Assembly (NCBI RefSeq): GCF_937936315.1
Contig: NZ_CALGWU010000024.1
Span: 87,649 to 151,648, forward strand
Reading direction: 5' to 3'
Length of the DNA: 64,000 nucleotides
Source: an uncultured Capnocytophaga sp.
GTDB lineage: Bacteria; Bacteroidota; Bacteroidia; Flavobacteriales; Flavobacteriaceae
Shown in pieces: positions 56,341 through 64,000 of this stretch. The notes under the pieces were generated by a model, which was not told the DNA's origin, made no database searches, and worked only from the letters and a program-made list of their open reading frames with translations. The position numbers were made by a program, and so were the translations under genes. The stretch's first letter is position 1, and every line of letters begins with the position of its first letter.

Positions 56341-58980
56341 ATGCAACTGAAAAATATATCATTCAAAAAACTTATTTTCAAAGGGCTGCTCTTTATAGCA
56401 CCTTTCCTTTCCCTACTAATGGAAGGGATTTTGGCTTTAGGTTCTATGGTATATAAACTACTGCGTTACTGCCTCAAATACGCTTGGTATGCCCTTGTGA
56501 TTCTGCTCTTTAGCATCCCTTATTTGCTATACACTCTCTTCTCTGGCAACCAAAAAGACAAACAAAGTCGAACTTATAAGTTTTACCTCAAATGGGCAGG
56601 TATCGCTATAGGAACAGGACTGGCAATGGTGTTATTGCTCTTCACTTTAGTCTATTTCGGCGCTTTTGGCAAATTGCCTACCGAACAAGAACTCAAAGAA
56701 CTCCGCCAAGCCGAAGCCAGCCTCATCTACGACGACCACGGTGAATTCTTAGGTAAATTCTACATCTTCGATCGTACAAAAATTGAATACTCTGATTTAC
56801 CTCCTTATCTGGTAAACGCCCTTATATCTACCGAAGACGAACGTTTTTACAACCATAGCGGCGTAGACATGCGAAGTCTCTTTAGGGTACTCTTCAAAAC
56901 TCTGCTCTTGCAAGACGATTCTTCGGGAGGAGGAAGCACCCTTACAATGCAGCTGGCTAAAAATATTTTCGGGCGTGGCGAACGCTACGGAAAACTCTCT
57001 ATGCCTGTGCATAAAATCAAAGAGATGATTATCGCCAGCCGCATTGAGAAAGTCTATACTAAAGAGGAAATTATCACCCTCTACCTCAACACGGTACCTT
57101 TTAGCGATAATACTTACGGTATAGAGGCGGCTGCTCATCGATTTTTCAACAAACACACCAAAGATCTCACCCTCAACGAGGCTGCTACCTTGGTAGGCTC
57201 TCTCAAAGCCAACAAAAACTACAATCCGCGTACCTCGCCCAAGCGAAGTGAAGAACGCCGCAATGTGGTATTGGCAAAAATGAAAAAAAATGGACTTCTC
57301 TCCGATAAAGACTTTGAAGTTCACAAGCAGGACAGCCTAAAAATAGACTACAACAATATTGAAAACGAAGGTCTTGCTCCTTACCTCCGCGAGCAAATAC
57401 GCTTGCAACTTCCCGAATTGTTGAAAGACGTTAAAAAAGAAGATGGTACGCCCTATAACATCTACAAAGATGGGTTGCGCATCTACACCACCATCGATCG
57501 CACTATGCAACAATATGCCGAGGCTGCCGTGAAAAAGCATTTAGAACGCTTGCAAAAAGATTTTGAAACCACTTATGGCAAAAACGCCCCTTGGAAAACC
57601 GATAACGAGTGGCTGCTTCAAGAAGCAAAAAAACTCCCCGCTTACAAAGAACTAAAATCTCAAGGACTTAATGATGAGGCTATTTGGAAAAAACTCGGCG
57701 AGAAAAAACCGATGAACTTGAGTTTCTACACCAAAGACGAGGTGCAAAAACACAGCACTCTCGATAGTTTATCATTCTACACCCGCTTGCTCAACACAGG
57801 TTTTGTGAGTGTGAATCCACAAACAGGGGCTATCAAAACTTATGTAGGAGGTGTTGATTTTGAGCACTTCAAATACGATCACGTATTGCAAAGCAAACGC
57901 CAAGTAGGGTCTATTTTCAAACCTATCGTCTATGCTACTGCCTTAGAGGTAGGAATGCCCATATGCACTCACTTCTCTCCACGCGCCCTCACCTATGCTG
58001 ATGAGAAATTCTGGACACCCCGTAACGCTTCTAAAACCGACGACGACCCGTACACCTATTACTCTGTAGGCAAGGCGCTTAAAGAATCACTGAACACTAT
58101 TGCAGTACAAACGCTTTTCTATGCAGGACTCAACAATGTACTGAGCAAAGCGCGTGCAATGGGTATCCGCTCAACTATGCCTAAAGTACCTTCTATCGCT
58201 TTGGGTTCAGCTGAATTATCAGTGATTGAAATGGCTAAAGCCTATACCACCTTTGCCAATAACGGTGTGCCTTCACAACCGTATTTTATAGAAAAAATCA
58301 CTGATAAAAAAGGAAAAATCATCTGGCAACACAAACCTAAAAAAGAAGCGGCAGCTATCAGCCAAACCACTGCCCAACAGATGATCCAGCTGATGCGTGC
58401 TACCGTAAATGAAGGAACAGCCGCCAGAATGCGCGGACAGTATGGGCTTACAAACGACCTTGCGGGCAAAACCGGAACTACTCAAGACAATAAAGATGGT
58501 TGGTTTGCAGGTCTATTGCCTAATCTGGTGATGATTGCTTGGGTGGGCAACGACCTACAAATAGGATTCCGCAGCACCTATTTAGGACAAGGTGCAAATT
58601 CAGCTTTGCCTATTGCAGCTCTCTTTGTGTCACAACTCAACCGCAACAAGCAGTTCAATGCAATCACCCGCGCTACCTTCTCCGTCCCCGATGAGATACG
58701 CGAGGAGATAATCAATTGTGAACCCGTGGTGAGAGAAGGATTCCTCGATCGCCTTCTCAGCGATAGTGGTGCTGCAAAAGATACTATTAGAGCAGGCGAA
58801 GTGCATTACCGCATCTATGAGCGCAAAGGCAAATTACACGATATAGACAATGGCGATGAGGAGATTTCTATAGATGATGTAGTAAACCCTTCGGCAGCAG
58901 CCAAAAACACCGCCTCCTCCACCCAACAACAAGACGACAAACCTAAAAAGAAAGGCTTTTTCGGTAGAATTTTTAAATAA
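56341..58980 (+). CDS. penicillin-binding protein 1A-type transglycosylase/transpeptidase
   Basis: Encodes 879 residues from the ATG at 56341; the in-frame TTG at 56311 overlaps the promoter. GT51 glycosyltransferase domain (about 120-300): STEDERFYNHSGVDMRSLFR with the catalytic Glu, and GGGSTLTMQLAKNIFGRG. Transpeptidase domain (about 480-790): RQVGSIFKPIVYATAL (SxxK), KESLNTIAVQTLF (SxN) and LAGKTGTTQDNKDGWFAGLL (KTG). It polymerises and cross-links peptidoglycan. Unusual: before the expected anchor helix (about 80-105) there is a second long hydrophobic region (about 12-60), so it may have extra membrane passes. The C-terminus is acidic then Lys-rich. Confidence 0.94.
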   Translation: MQLKNISFKKLIFKGLLFIAPFLSLLMEGILALGSMVYKLLRYCLKYAWYALVILLFSIPYLLYTLFSGNQKDKQSRTYKFYLKWAGIAIGTGLAMVLLLFTLVYFGAFGKLPTEQELKELRQAEASLIYDDHGEFLGKFYIFDRTKIEYSDLPPYLVNALISTEDERFYNHSGVDMRSLFRVLFKTLLLQDDSSGGGSTLTMQLAKNIFGRGERYGKLSMPVHKIKEMIIASRIEKVYTKEEIITLYLNTVPFSDNTYGIEAAAHRFFNKHTKDLTLNEAATLVGSLKANKNYNPRTSPKRSEERRNVVLAKMKKNGLLSDKDFEVHKQDSLKIDYNNIENEGLAPYLREQIRLQLPELLKDVKKEDGTPYNIYKDGLRIYTTIDRTMQQYAEAAVKKHLERLQKDFETTYGKNAPWKTDNEWLLQEAKKLPAYKELKSQGLNDEAIWKKLGEKKPMNLSFYTKDEVQKHSTLDSLSFYTRLLNTGFVSVNPQTGAIKTYVGGVDFEHFKYDHVLQSKRQVGSIFKPIVYATALEVGMPICTHFSPRALTYADEKFWTPRNASKTDDDPYTYYSVGKALKESLNTIAVQTLFYAGLNNVLSKARAMGIRSTMPKVPSIALGSAELSVIEMAKAYTTFANNGVPSQPYFIEKITDKKGKIIWQHKPKKEAAAISQTTAQQMIQLMRATVNEGTAARMRGQYGLTNDLAGKTGTTQDNKDGWFAGLLPNLVMIAWVGNDLQIGFRSTYLGQGANSALPIAALFVSQLNRNKQFNAITRATFSVPDEIREEIINCEPVVREGFLDRLLSDSGAAKDTIRAGEVHYRIYERKGKLHDIDNGDEEISIDDVVNPSAAAKNTASSTQQQDDKPKKKGFFGRIFK

Positions 58981-59038
58981 TTTGCTAATTAGACCTTCTC
59001 TTTCTAAAGAGTAAACACCTAGAAAAACCAAATTATAG

Positions 59039-60085
59039 ATGAAAAGAATTATAACTTTAACAGTATCACTTGTACTTTTGGCGGTACTCAATGCCGAGGC
59101 TCAACAAAAAAAATTTGGCGTGAGAACGATTGCTTTTTACAATGTGGAGAACTTGTTCGACACTATCAACGACCCTAATAAATTCGACGACGATCGCACC
59201 CCCGAGGGCGCCGACCGCTGGACTTCTAAAGTATATAACGACCACGTACAGAAAATCGCTAAAGTTATTTCCGAAATCGGCAATGATGTAACGCACCACG
59301 CCCCCGATATAGTAGGACTTGCCGAAATAGAAAATGAGGCAGTAGTGCAAGACCTTATCAATACCGAGTATCTCAAACGTTACAACTATGGCATCGTACA
59401 CTACGATTCTCCCGATGCCCGTGGGGTAGATGTAGCACTCATCTACAAAAAAGGCGTGTTCAAGCCCGTTTCCTCATTTGCACACCCCCTATACCTCACT
59501 AAAGACGACGGCAAACCCCTCTACACCCGCGACCAACTACTTGTAAGCGGTGAGTTAGACGGCGAAATGATACACTTTATCGTAAACCACTGGCCCTCAC
59601 GTTTAGGAGGAGAAGCTAAAAGCCGCCCCAGTCGTGAAAAAGCAGCCGCTCTCAACAAACAAATCATTGATTCTCTACTCAAAAAAGACCCTAATGCCAA
59701 AGTTATTGCAATGGGTGACTTCAACGACGACCCTATCAATTCAGGATTTAAGAATGTTCTTAAAACAAAAGATAAAAAAGAAGATGTAAAACCAGGGGAG
59801 CTCTTCAACCCTATGGAAGCGATGCTCAAAAAGGGAATGGGTACCCTTGCCTATCAAGATGGTTGGAATCTTTTCGACCAATTCTATTTCACCTACGACT
59901 TGCTCAAAGAAGACAAGAGTAGTTATCGTTATTGGAAAACAGGTATCTTCAACCGCCCTTATTTGGCAAACCCCAAAGGGCGCTACAAAGGCTATCCTTT
60001 CCGCAGTATGAGCAACGGCAACTACACTTGGGGCTATTCCGACCACTTCCCCGTATATATGTATTTGATTAGAGAATTGAAATAA
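59039..60085 (+). CDS. secreted endonuclease/exonuclease/phosphatase family protein
   Basis: Encodes 348 residues. Signal peptide MKRIITLTVSLVLLAVLNAE ending in AQ. EEP-fold motifs: RTIAFYNVENLFDTINDPNK, DIVGLAEIENEAVVQDLINT (metal-binding Glu), FIVNHWPSRLGGEAKSRPSR (catalytic His), VIAMGDFNDDPINSGF, and WGYSDHFPVYMY (final His). It should be a metal-dependent phosphodiesterase or phosphatase in the periplasm or medium. Possible substrates are DNA, RNA or phospholipid, and cannot be chosen from sequence. It starts 58 bp after PBP1A and ends 9 bp before purK. Confidence 0.9.
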   Translation: MKRIITLTVSLVLLAVLNAEAQQKKFGVRTIAFYNVENLFDTINDPNKFDDDRTPEGADRWTSKVYNDHVQKIAKVISEIGNDVTHHAPDIVGLAEIENEAVVQDLINTEYLKRYNYGIVHYDSPDARGVDVALIYKKGVFKPVSSFAHPLYLTKDDGKPLYTRDQLLVSGELDGEMIHFIVNHWPSRLGGEAKSRPSREKAAALNKQIIDSLLKKDPNAKVIAMGDFNDDPINSGFKNVLKTKDKKEDVKPGELFNPMEAMLKKGMGTLAYQDGWNLFDQFYFTYDLLKEDKSSYRYWKTGIFNRPYLANPKGRYKGYPFRSMSNGNYTWGYSDHFPVYMYLIRELK

Positions 60086-60094
60086 ATCAACCTT

Positions 60095-61255
60095 ATGCCT
60101 CACTATTTTTCATCAAACTTTACTTTAGGAATCCTTGGTGGCGGGCAACTCGGCAAGATGCTCCTCACCGAAACCCGTAAGTTCGACATCACCACTAAGG
60201 TGCTCGACCCCTCTGCCGATGCCCCTTGTCGCATTGCCTGCAATACCTTTGTACAAGGCGCTCTCACCGATTTTGATACCGTCTACAACTTTGGTAAAGA
60301 GGTAGATGTACTCACTATCGAGATTGAGAATGTGAATGTCGATGCTCTTAAAAAACTACAATCCAAAGGGGTAAAAGTATACCCCACTCCTCAAACTATT
60401 GAGTTGATACAGAACAAAGCTACCCAAAAACAATTCTACGCCACTCACAACATCCCTACAGCACCTTTCCATAGATTTGAGAGTTTAACAAATCTGCAGC
60501 AGGCAGTAGCAAACGAGCAAATAACCCTGCCTTTCGTGTGGAAATCAGCGCGCTTTGGCTACGACGGCAACGGCGTGAAAATCGTACGACAATTACCCGA
60601 TCTATCCCTTCTACCCGAAGGAGAGTGTATCGCCGAAAATTTAGTACCTTTCGCTAAGGAATTGGCAGTGATTGTCGCCCGCAATGTGAGCGGTGAGGCA
60701 AGCACCTACCCTGTGGTAGAAATGGAATTTCACCCCGAAGCCAATCAGGTGGAATATGTGTTGTGTCCAGCGCGTATCAGCGAGGAAATCGCCCAAAAAG
60801 CACGTGCGATAGCCGTACAAGTAGCCGAAGCTTTTCAGGTAGTAGGACTTTTAGCCGTAGAGCTTTTTCTAACGGCTGAAGGCGAGGTATTAGTAAACGA
60901 AGTAGCTCCACGCCCACATAACTCAGGGCATTACAGCATAGAAGCAGCTTATACCAACCAATTTGAACAACATTTGCGCGCCATTTTAGACCTTCCGTTA
61001 GGCAACACCGATAGCAAAGTAGCAGGTGTAATGGTAAACCTCGTAGGGGCTGAAGGCTACCAAGGCGATGTGATATACGAAAATATAGAACAAATATTAG
61101 CAATGGAAGGCGTAACCCCTCATATCTACGGCAAACGCGAAACCCGTCCGTTTAGAAAAATGGGACACGTAACCATTGTAAATAAAGACATTGAAAAAGC
61201 CCGAACCATTGCTGAAAAAGTAAAACAAACGATAAAAGTAATCTCTACCCCCTAA
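60095..61255 (+). CDS. purK: 5-(carboxyamino)imidazole ribonucleotide synthase
   Basis: Encodes 386 residues of the ATP-grasp superfamily. FTLGILGGGQLGKMLLTETR at the N-terminus (nucleotide-binding preATP-grasp), ALTDFDTVYNFGKEVDVLTI, IQNKATQKQFYATHNIPTAP, WKSARFGYDGNGVKIV and EVAPRPHNSGHYSIEA with the ATP-grasp metal site. It carboxylates AIR with ATP and bicarbonate in purine synthesis. purE is not in the window. It begins 9 bp after the EEP gene. Length is normal. Confidence 0.94.
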   Translation: MPHYFSSNFTLGILGGGQLGKMLLTETRKFDITTKVLDPSADAPCRIACNTFVQGALTDFDTVYNFGKEVDVLTIEIENVNVDALKKLQSKGVKVYPTPQTIELIQNKATQKQFYATHNIPTAPFHRFESLTNLQQAVANEQITLPFVWKSARFGYDGNGVKIVRQLPDLSLLPEGECIAENLVPFAKELAVIVARNVSGEASTYPVVEMEFHPEANQVEYVLCPARISEEIAQKARAIAVQVAEAFQVVGLLAVELFLTAEGEVLVNEVAPRPHNSGHYSIEAAYTNQFEQHLRAILDLPLGNTDSKVAGVMVNLVGAEGYQGDVIYENIEQILAMEGVTPHIYGKRETRPFRKMGHVTIVNKDIEKARTIAEKVKQTIKVISTP

Positions 61256-61320
61256 CTCCTATCCCCCTTTTTATGTGTGTCCCCTCCCCTTTTTGGTATT
61301 TGTAACTGAAAAGGAAAAAT

Positions 61321-62283
61321 ATGAAACCTCATACCTTCAAACATATTATCCATAATTTCTTGCAGGGCAAAACCTCAGTGGCCAAAGATAAAATACTAAA
61401 GGACTTTGAAAATAAACTTTTAGCAAAAAATGCTCCTGAGGTTTTTGCCCACACTTCTGCCGATACCGTGCATAGTGAGCTTTCCCAGCGAATCACTAAA
61501 AAGCTCTCCCCGCAACCCTTCTACTACCGATGGTCGGTGGCAGCGGCAGCTGTGTTGCTGCTGGTAATAGGTATTGCCAGTTGGGGGTGGTTCTTCTCCT
61601 CACCTAACCCTACAATGATGAATTCCACAACCCAGTGGCTCAGTGCATCAGCTCCCCAAGGAGAAACCTTAACCCTCACTCTGCCCGACGGATCTACTGT
61701 TACCCTCAACAGCGGCAGTAACTTGCGCTATCCCGCAACTTTCGCAAGGAAAAAACGCGAAGTACAGTTAGACGGTGAAGCTTTCTTTGAGGTTACCTCT
61801 AACCCCAAAAAACCTTTTATCGTAAAAACCGAAATACTCACCACCGAAGTATTAGGAACCAGCTTCAACATTGAGGCTTTTCCTTCACAAAATGAGGCAA
61901 GAGTAACCCTTGTTACCGGCAAAGTAAGGGTGCAAGCAGGCGCACAACAATGCGAACTTCACCCCTCACAACAAGCCGTCTTCCAAAAAACAACCCAACA
62001 AATACAAGTACAAACAGTAGCTACCAACGACTTCACCGACTGGAAAGAAGGTATCTTGCGCTTTCGTGAAAGCTCCTTACCCACTGTGGTACAAAAAATC
62101 GAAAAACACTATGGGGTGCAAATACGCTTAGAAGTAGAAAACGCTGAACGCTGCTACCTATCGGGTACTTTTGTAAAAGAAGACCTAAATGTAGTACTCA
62201 AACAACTCACTTTCATTCATTCGGGACTCAACTACGAATATATCGACAGCCAGCATTTAGTACTTAAAGGGAAATGTGAATAG
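61321..62283 (+). CDS. FecR family anti-sigma factor
   Basis: Encodes 320 residues: a cytoplasmic N-terminal region (1-75), one membrane helix (SVAAAAVLLLVIGIASWGWF) and a periplasmic FecR domain (about 110-230: GETLTLTLPDGSTVTLNSGS, REVQLDGEAFFEVTSNPKKP, EVLGTSFNIEAFPSQNEARV) followed by a DUF4974-like C-terminus (LPTVVQKIEKHYGVQIRLEV). FecR proteins hold an ECF sigma factor until a TonB receptor signals. No sigma gene precedes it (purK does) and no receptor gene follows: only a ten-codon relic and toxin tips. It is an orphan in this window. Confidence 0.9.
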   Translation: MKPHTFKHIIHNFLQGKTSVAKDKILKDFENKLLAKNAPEVFAHTSADTVHSELSQRITKKLSPQPFYYRWSVAAAAVLLLVIGIASWGWFFSSPNPTMMNSTTQWLSASAPQGETLTLTLPDGSTVTLNSGSNLRYPATFARKKREVQLDGEAFFEVTSNPKKPFIVKTEILTTEVLGTSFNIEAFPSQNEARVTLVTGKVRVQAGAQQCELHPSQQAVFQKTTQQIQVQTVATNDFTDWKEGILRFRESSLPTVVQKIEKHYGVQIRLEVENAERCYLSGTFVKEDLNVVLKQLTFIHSGLNYEYIDSQHLVLKGKCE

Positions 62284-62422
62284 TCTATACCCTTTCTCCG
62301 ACTTCATAAAACAAAACCTTTTTCTCAAATCCTTTAAGCCGTATTTCCCACAAAACTACGGACGCCCTGCACTATTTCTTCAAAATTCCCATCAAAATTA
62401 TCTATTATCAAGAATTTTTATG

Positions 62423-62468
62423 TAACTTTGTGGCTATGACAGCACAGAGACAGACGATTCTTGTTTAA
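62423..62468 (+). pseudogene. promoter box and first ten codons of a lost gene (perhaps a SusC-type receptor)
   Basis: TAACTTTG (62423-62430) and an ATG at 62436 open MTAQRQTILV, which stops at 62466-62468. The position after a FecR gene is where a TonB receptor usually starts. The toxin-tip frame begins within these codons (TTG at 62461). I infer that a receptor gene was interrupted or replaced. Confidence 0.35.
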
Positions 62469-62727
62469 AAACGCGTATTCAAACACCGCCTATATCAATC
62501 TAATTACCGATGATTTACCTCTTATTTCTCAAATTAAATGGAGAATTTACGGTCAAAATTTCACCAAACAAGATTTTCACAAATATATAGATGATAATAT
62601 TGACATAATTCGTAAAATGTATAAAGATATACCATTTCCTAATGTTAATGGAAGAGAAATAAGAACTTTAGATGATTTTATAACTAATTTAAAAGATGAT
62701 ATCATATACACTCAAATATTCAAGTGA
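62461..62727 (+). CDS. toxin-tip fragment C
   Basis: Open frame of up to 88 residues from a TTG that is probably not a true start: FKNAYSNTAYINLITDDLPL, then SQIKWRIYGQNFTKQDFHKY and a short tail ending IIYTQIFK. The block SQIKWRIYGQ(N/K)FTKQDF recurs at 63756-63963, which identifies a repeated toxin tip of unknown fold. It overlaps the propeller gene by 32 bp. It has no signal peptide and no delivery domain, so it is likely silent material. Its immunity partner is the propeller that follows. Confidence 0.55.
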   Translation: MFKNAYSNTAYINLITDDLPLISQIKWRIYGQNFTKQDFHKYIDDNIDIIRKMYKDIPFPNVNGREIRTLDDFITNLKDDIIYTQIFK

Positions 62728-63754
62728 AATTATAAATCTCTATTTTTTTAAGGAGCAAGTCGTATACTTTTCACGAAAAGGAGAAATAAGTTATATTAAT
62801 TTCTCTCATAATTTGCCTATTGTAGATTTTAAATTTATCAATGAAGGTAATAACTATGGTTTTTTTATAGAAGATTCTTTTTGCACACAATCTGAAACAA
62901 GTATAAAGTTTTATAACATTACAGATAGAAGTGTTTTTGAGGTAAAAGGAAAATTCTTTATTTTCGCAAAAGACAATAAGTCTATTTATTTCTTGGATAG
63001 TCCTAATCATAGTTTTAAAAGGCTATATAGTAAAGATAAAAAAATTGAAGTTCTTTTTTCTTTTCAAGAAGAAGACTTTCTACTTTATCCTAAATTTCTC
63101 GTACCCTCTTTAGGAATTGGATATTCTAAAGGTAACTTTATAAAGTTTTTCAACCTATATAAAGGAGACTTTCTTTGGCAATACGATTTAGAAACTTATT
63201 TCCACCAACCTGCCCAAATAATGGAAGGCAGAGTTTTAGTATCAAACAATAAAATCATCTTTTTCGCTCATACTGAAGATTGGAGCAATTACGCCACTTT
63301 TGTTTTAGATGCTCAAACGGGACAAGTGCTAAATAATCCAAAAGAAACTATTTTTGGAGGCAAAATGTACTTGTTTGATGGCTTTTTATGGCAAAAAAAA
63401 GATAAAGGTTTTGCAAAAATGAATCCTGAAACTTTTGAAATCACACACTATGATTTAACAAAAGACCTGCCTACTGAAATAATAGACAACAGAACAATGG
63501 CTTACCACAACGGAATTATTGCTGTAAGTGCCAAACCTGAGAGGGATAGTATTCGTAGTTTGGTTTTACTTTTTGATACCAATACAGGAAAAATTATTTG
63601 GCGTAAGGAAATCCTACACAACGAGAGCAAACCCTCAAACAATGAAAATAGGCGCCAAATAGAAGAAATACAAATGAATGATAAATATTTAGCTGTATCA
63701 ACAACGGGATTTTCTCTTTATATCTTTGAAAAACAAGATGTTGAATCAAAGTAA
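62696..63754 (+). CDS. beta-propeller protein C, probable immunity protein
   Basis: Encodes 352 residues, a third propeller of the type at 20516 and 21885. Repeating blades include LYFFKEQVVYFSRKGEISYI, VLVSNNKIIFFAHTEDWSNY, ATFVLDAQTGQVLNNPKETI, IDNRTMAYHNGIIAVSAKPE and LVLLFDTNTGKIIWRKEILH, and it ends with SLYIFEKQD (compare NLYIFEREE in the others). N-terminal blades are unlike A and B, which fits a different toxin partner. It starts within toxin tip C and is followed two bases later by another tip. The immunity role is inferred from this repeated order. Confidence 0.6.
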   Translation: MISYTLKYSSEIINLYFFKEQVVYFSRKGEISYINFSHNLPIVDFKFINEGNNYGFFIEDSFCTQSETSIKFYNITDRSVFEVKGKFFIFAKDNKSIYFLDSPNHSFKRLYSKDKKIEVLFSFQEEDFLLYPKFLVPSLGIGYSKGNFIKFFNLYKGDFLWQYDLETYFHQPAQIMEGRVLVSNNKIIFFAHTEDWSNYATFVLDAQTGQVLNNPKETIFGGKMYLFDGFLWQKKDKGFAKMNPETFEITHYDLTKDLPTEIIDNRTMAYHNGIIAVSAKPERDSIRSLVLLFDTNTGKIIWRKEILHNESKPSNNENRRQIEEIQMNDKYLAVSTTGFSLYIFEKQDVESK

Positions 63755-63755
63755 A

Positions 63756-63963
63756 AAATTGCGTAACAGCAAAAGTTATAAAAAAACAATTCATAGAACG
63801 TGATTTGTTCAATGCTACTGATGTTTCTCAAATAAAATGGAGAATTTATGGTCAGAAATTTACCAAACAAGATTTTGAGAAATTCTTGAAAGAAAATAAA
63901 GAGGCAATTAAAAAACTTGGAAAAGAAAAAATATCAAAACTTTTAAAAGAAAATTACGAATAA
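63756..63963 (+). pseudogene. toxin-tip fragment D, no start codon
   Basis: Directly after the propeller C stop, an open frame without a start reads NCVTAKVIKKQFIERDLFNA, then SQIKWRIYGQKFTKQDFEKF, and ends with LLKENYE and TAA at 63961-63963. It is a clear homologue of tip C in its middle block with a different tail. Its immunity gene, if the pattern holds, lies beyond the window end. Confidence 0.6.
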
Positions 63964-64000
63964 AAAGCAAAACTACAAAAAATAATGTAATTAGCTCATA

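Noticed and set aside
1..64000. tRNA or rRNA genes
   Set aside because: I looked for tRNA cloverleaf patterns and conserved rRNA segments and saw none, but a scan by eye could miss a tRNA.

Overview
This 64 kb window most likely comes from a member of the Flavobacteriaceae, and Capnocytophaga is my best guess. The evidence is: moderately low G+C; promoters of the Bacteroidota type (TTG, 19-20 bp, TAnnTTTG); many lipoproteins with a Cys lipobox; a gliding-motility gldE; a SusC/SusD system; and AccD and DnaG proteins that have both lost their zinc ligands. The genus is an inference. No rRNA, tRNA or CRISPR array was found.

Layout. 1-4.3 kb: the end of an efflux transporter, then four related small lipoproteins beside a dead zinc-peptidase lipoprotein, a small P-loop kinase and another lipoprotein. 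4.3-18.2 kb: mostly housekeeping genes (a candidate structured RNA, accD, mvaD, DUF488, a ClC transporter, dnaG, a DUF4837 lipoprotein, an ankyrin protein, tatA, YbjQ, mutY). Two accessory pieces interrupt them: an orphan antitoxin with a dead toxin, and a translationally coupled RloA-RloB-DUF2262 operon followed by a deleted rhuM. 18.2-23.1 kb: an AT-rich island of toxin tips and immunity genes, bracketed by 67-bp direct repeats that contain the 3' end of mutY. 23.1-30.8 kb: an expansion zone of duplicated secreted proteins and lipoproteins, with a 65-bp tandem repeat and several copies of two interspersed repeats. 30.9-33.8 kb: ssb, gldE, a MerR regulator, an intact ParE-type toxin-antitoxin pair and a strong bidirectional terminator.

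33.8-47.1 kb (minus strand): a nine-gene cell-surface locus with a FecA-like TonB receptor, SusC, SusD and six lipoproteins. One of these is an Mx1-type metallopeptidase whose catalytic motif is ruined. The layout resembles the Sus-like iron capture system described for Capnocytophaga canimorsus. Its promoter has a perfect AT palindrome between the -33 and -7 boxes. 47.3-56.1 kb (mostly minus strand): glutaminase, a DUF695-RraB fusion, YD-like and SH3-like surface proteins, a DUF6714 protein, a YhcG-type nuclease, an M23 peptidase, a second TatA/B-like protein (plus strand), a LuxE-like enzyme and a J-domain protein. 56.3-62.3 kb: PBP1A, an EEP-family secreted nuclease/phosphatase, purK and an orphan FecR. 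62.4-64 kb: a second toxin-tip/beta-propeller array, sitting where a FecR-controlled receptor gene would be expected; only ten codons of a possible receptor gene remain.

Two themes cut across the window. First, many intergenic gaps hold degenerate tandem repeats with an exact 7-bp period but different unit sequences (TCTTACC, CCTGAAA, TTAATTG, GAGTTAC). They often touch start or stop codons and in two cases supply a promoter -33 box. Second, repeated toxin-tip fragments, each followed by its presumed immunity gene, suggest ongoing cassette exchange of polymorphic toxins.
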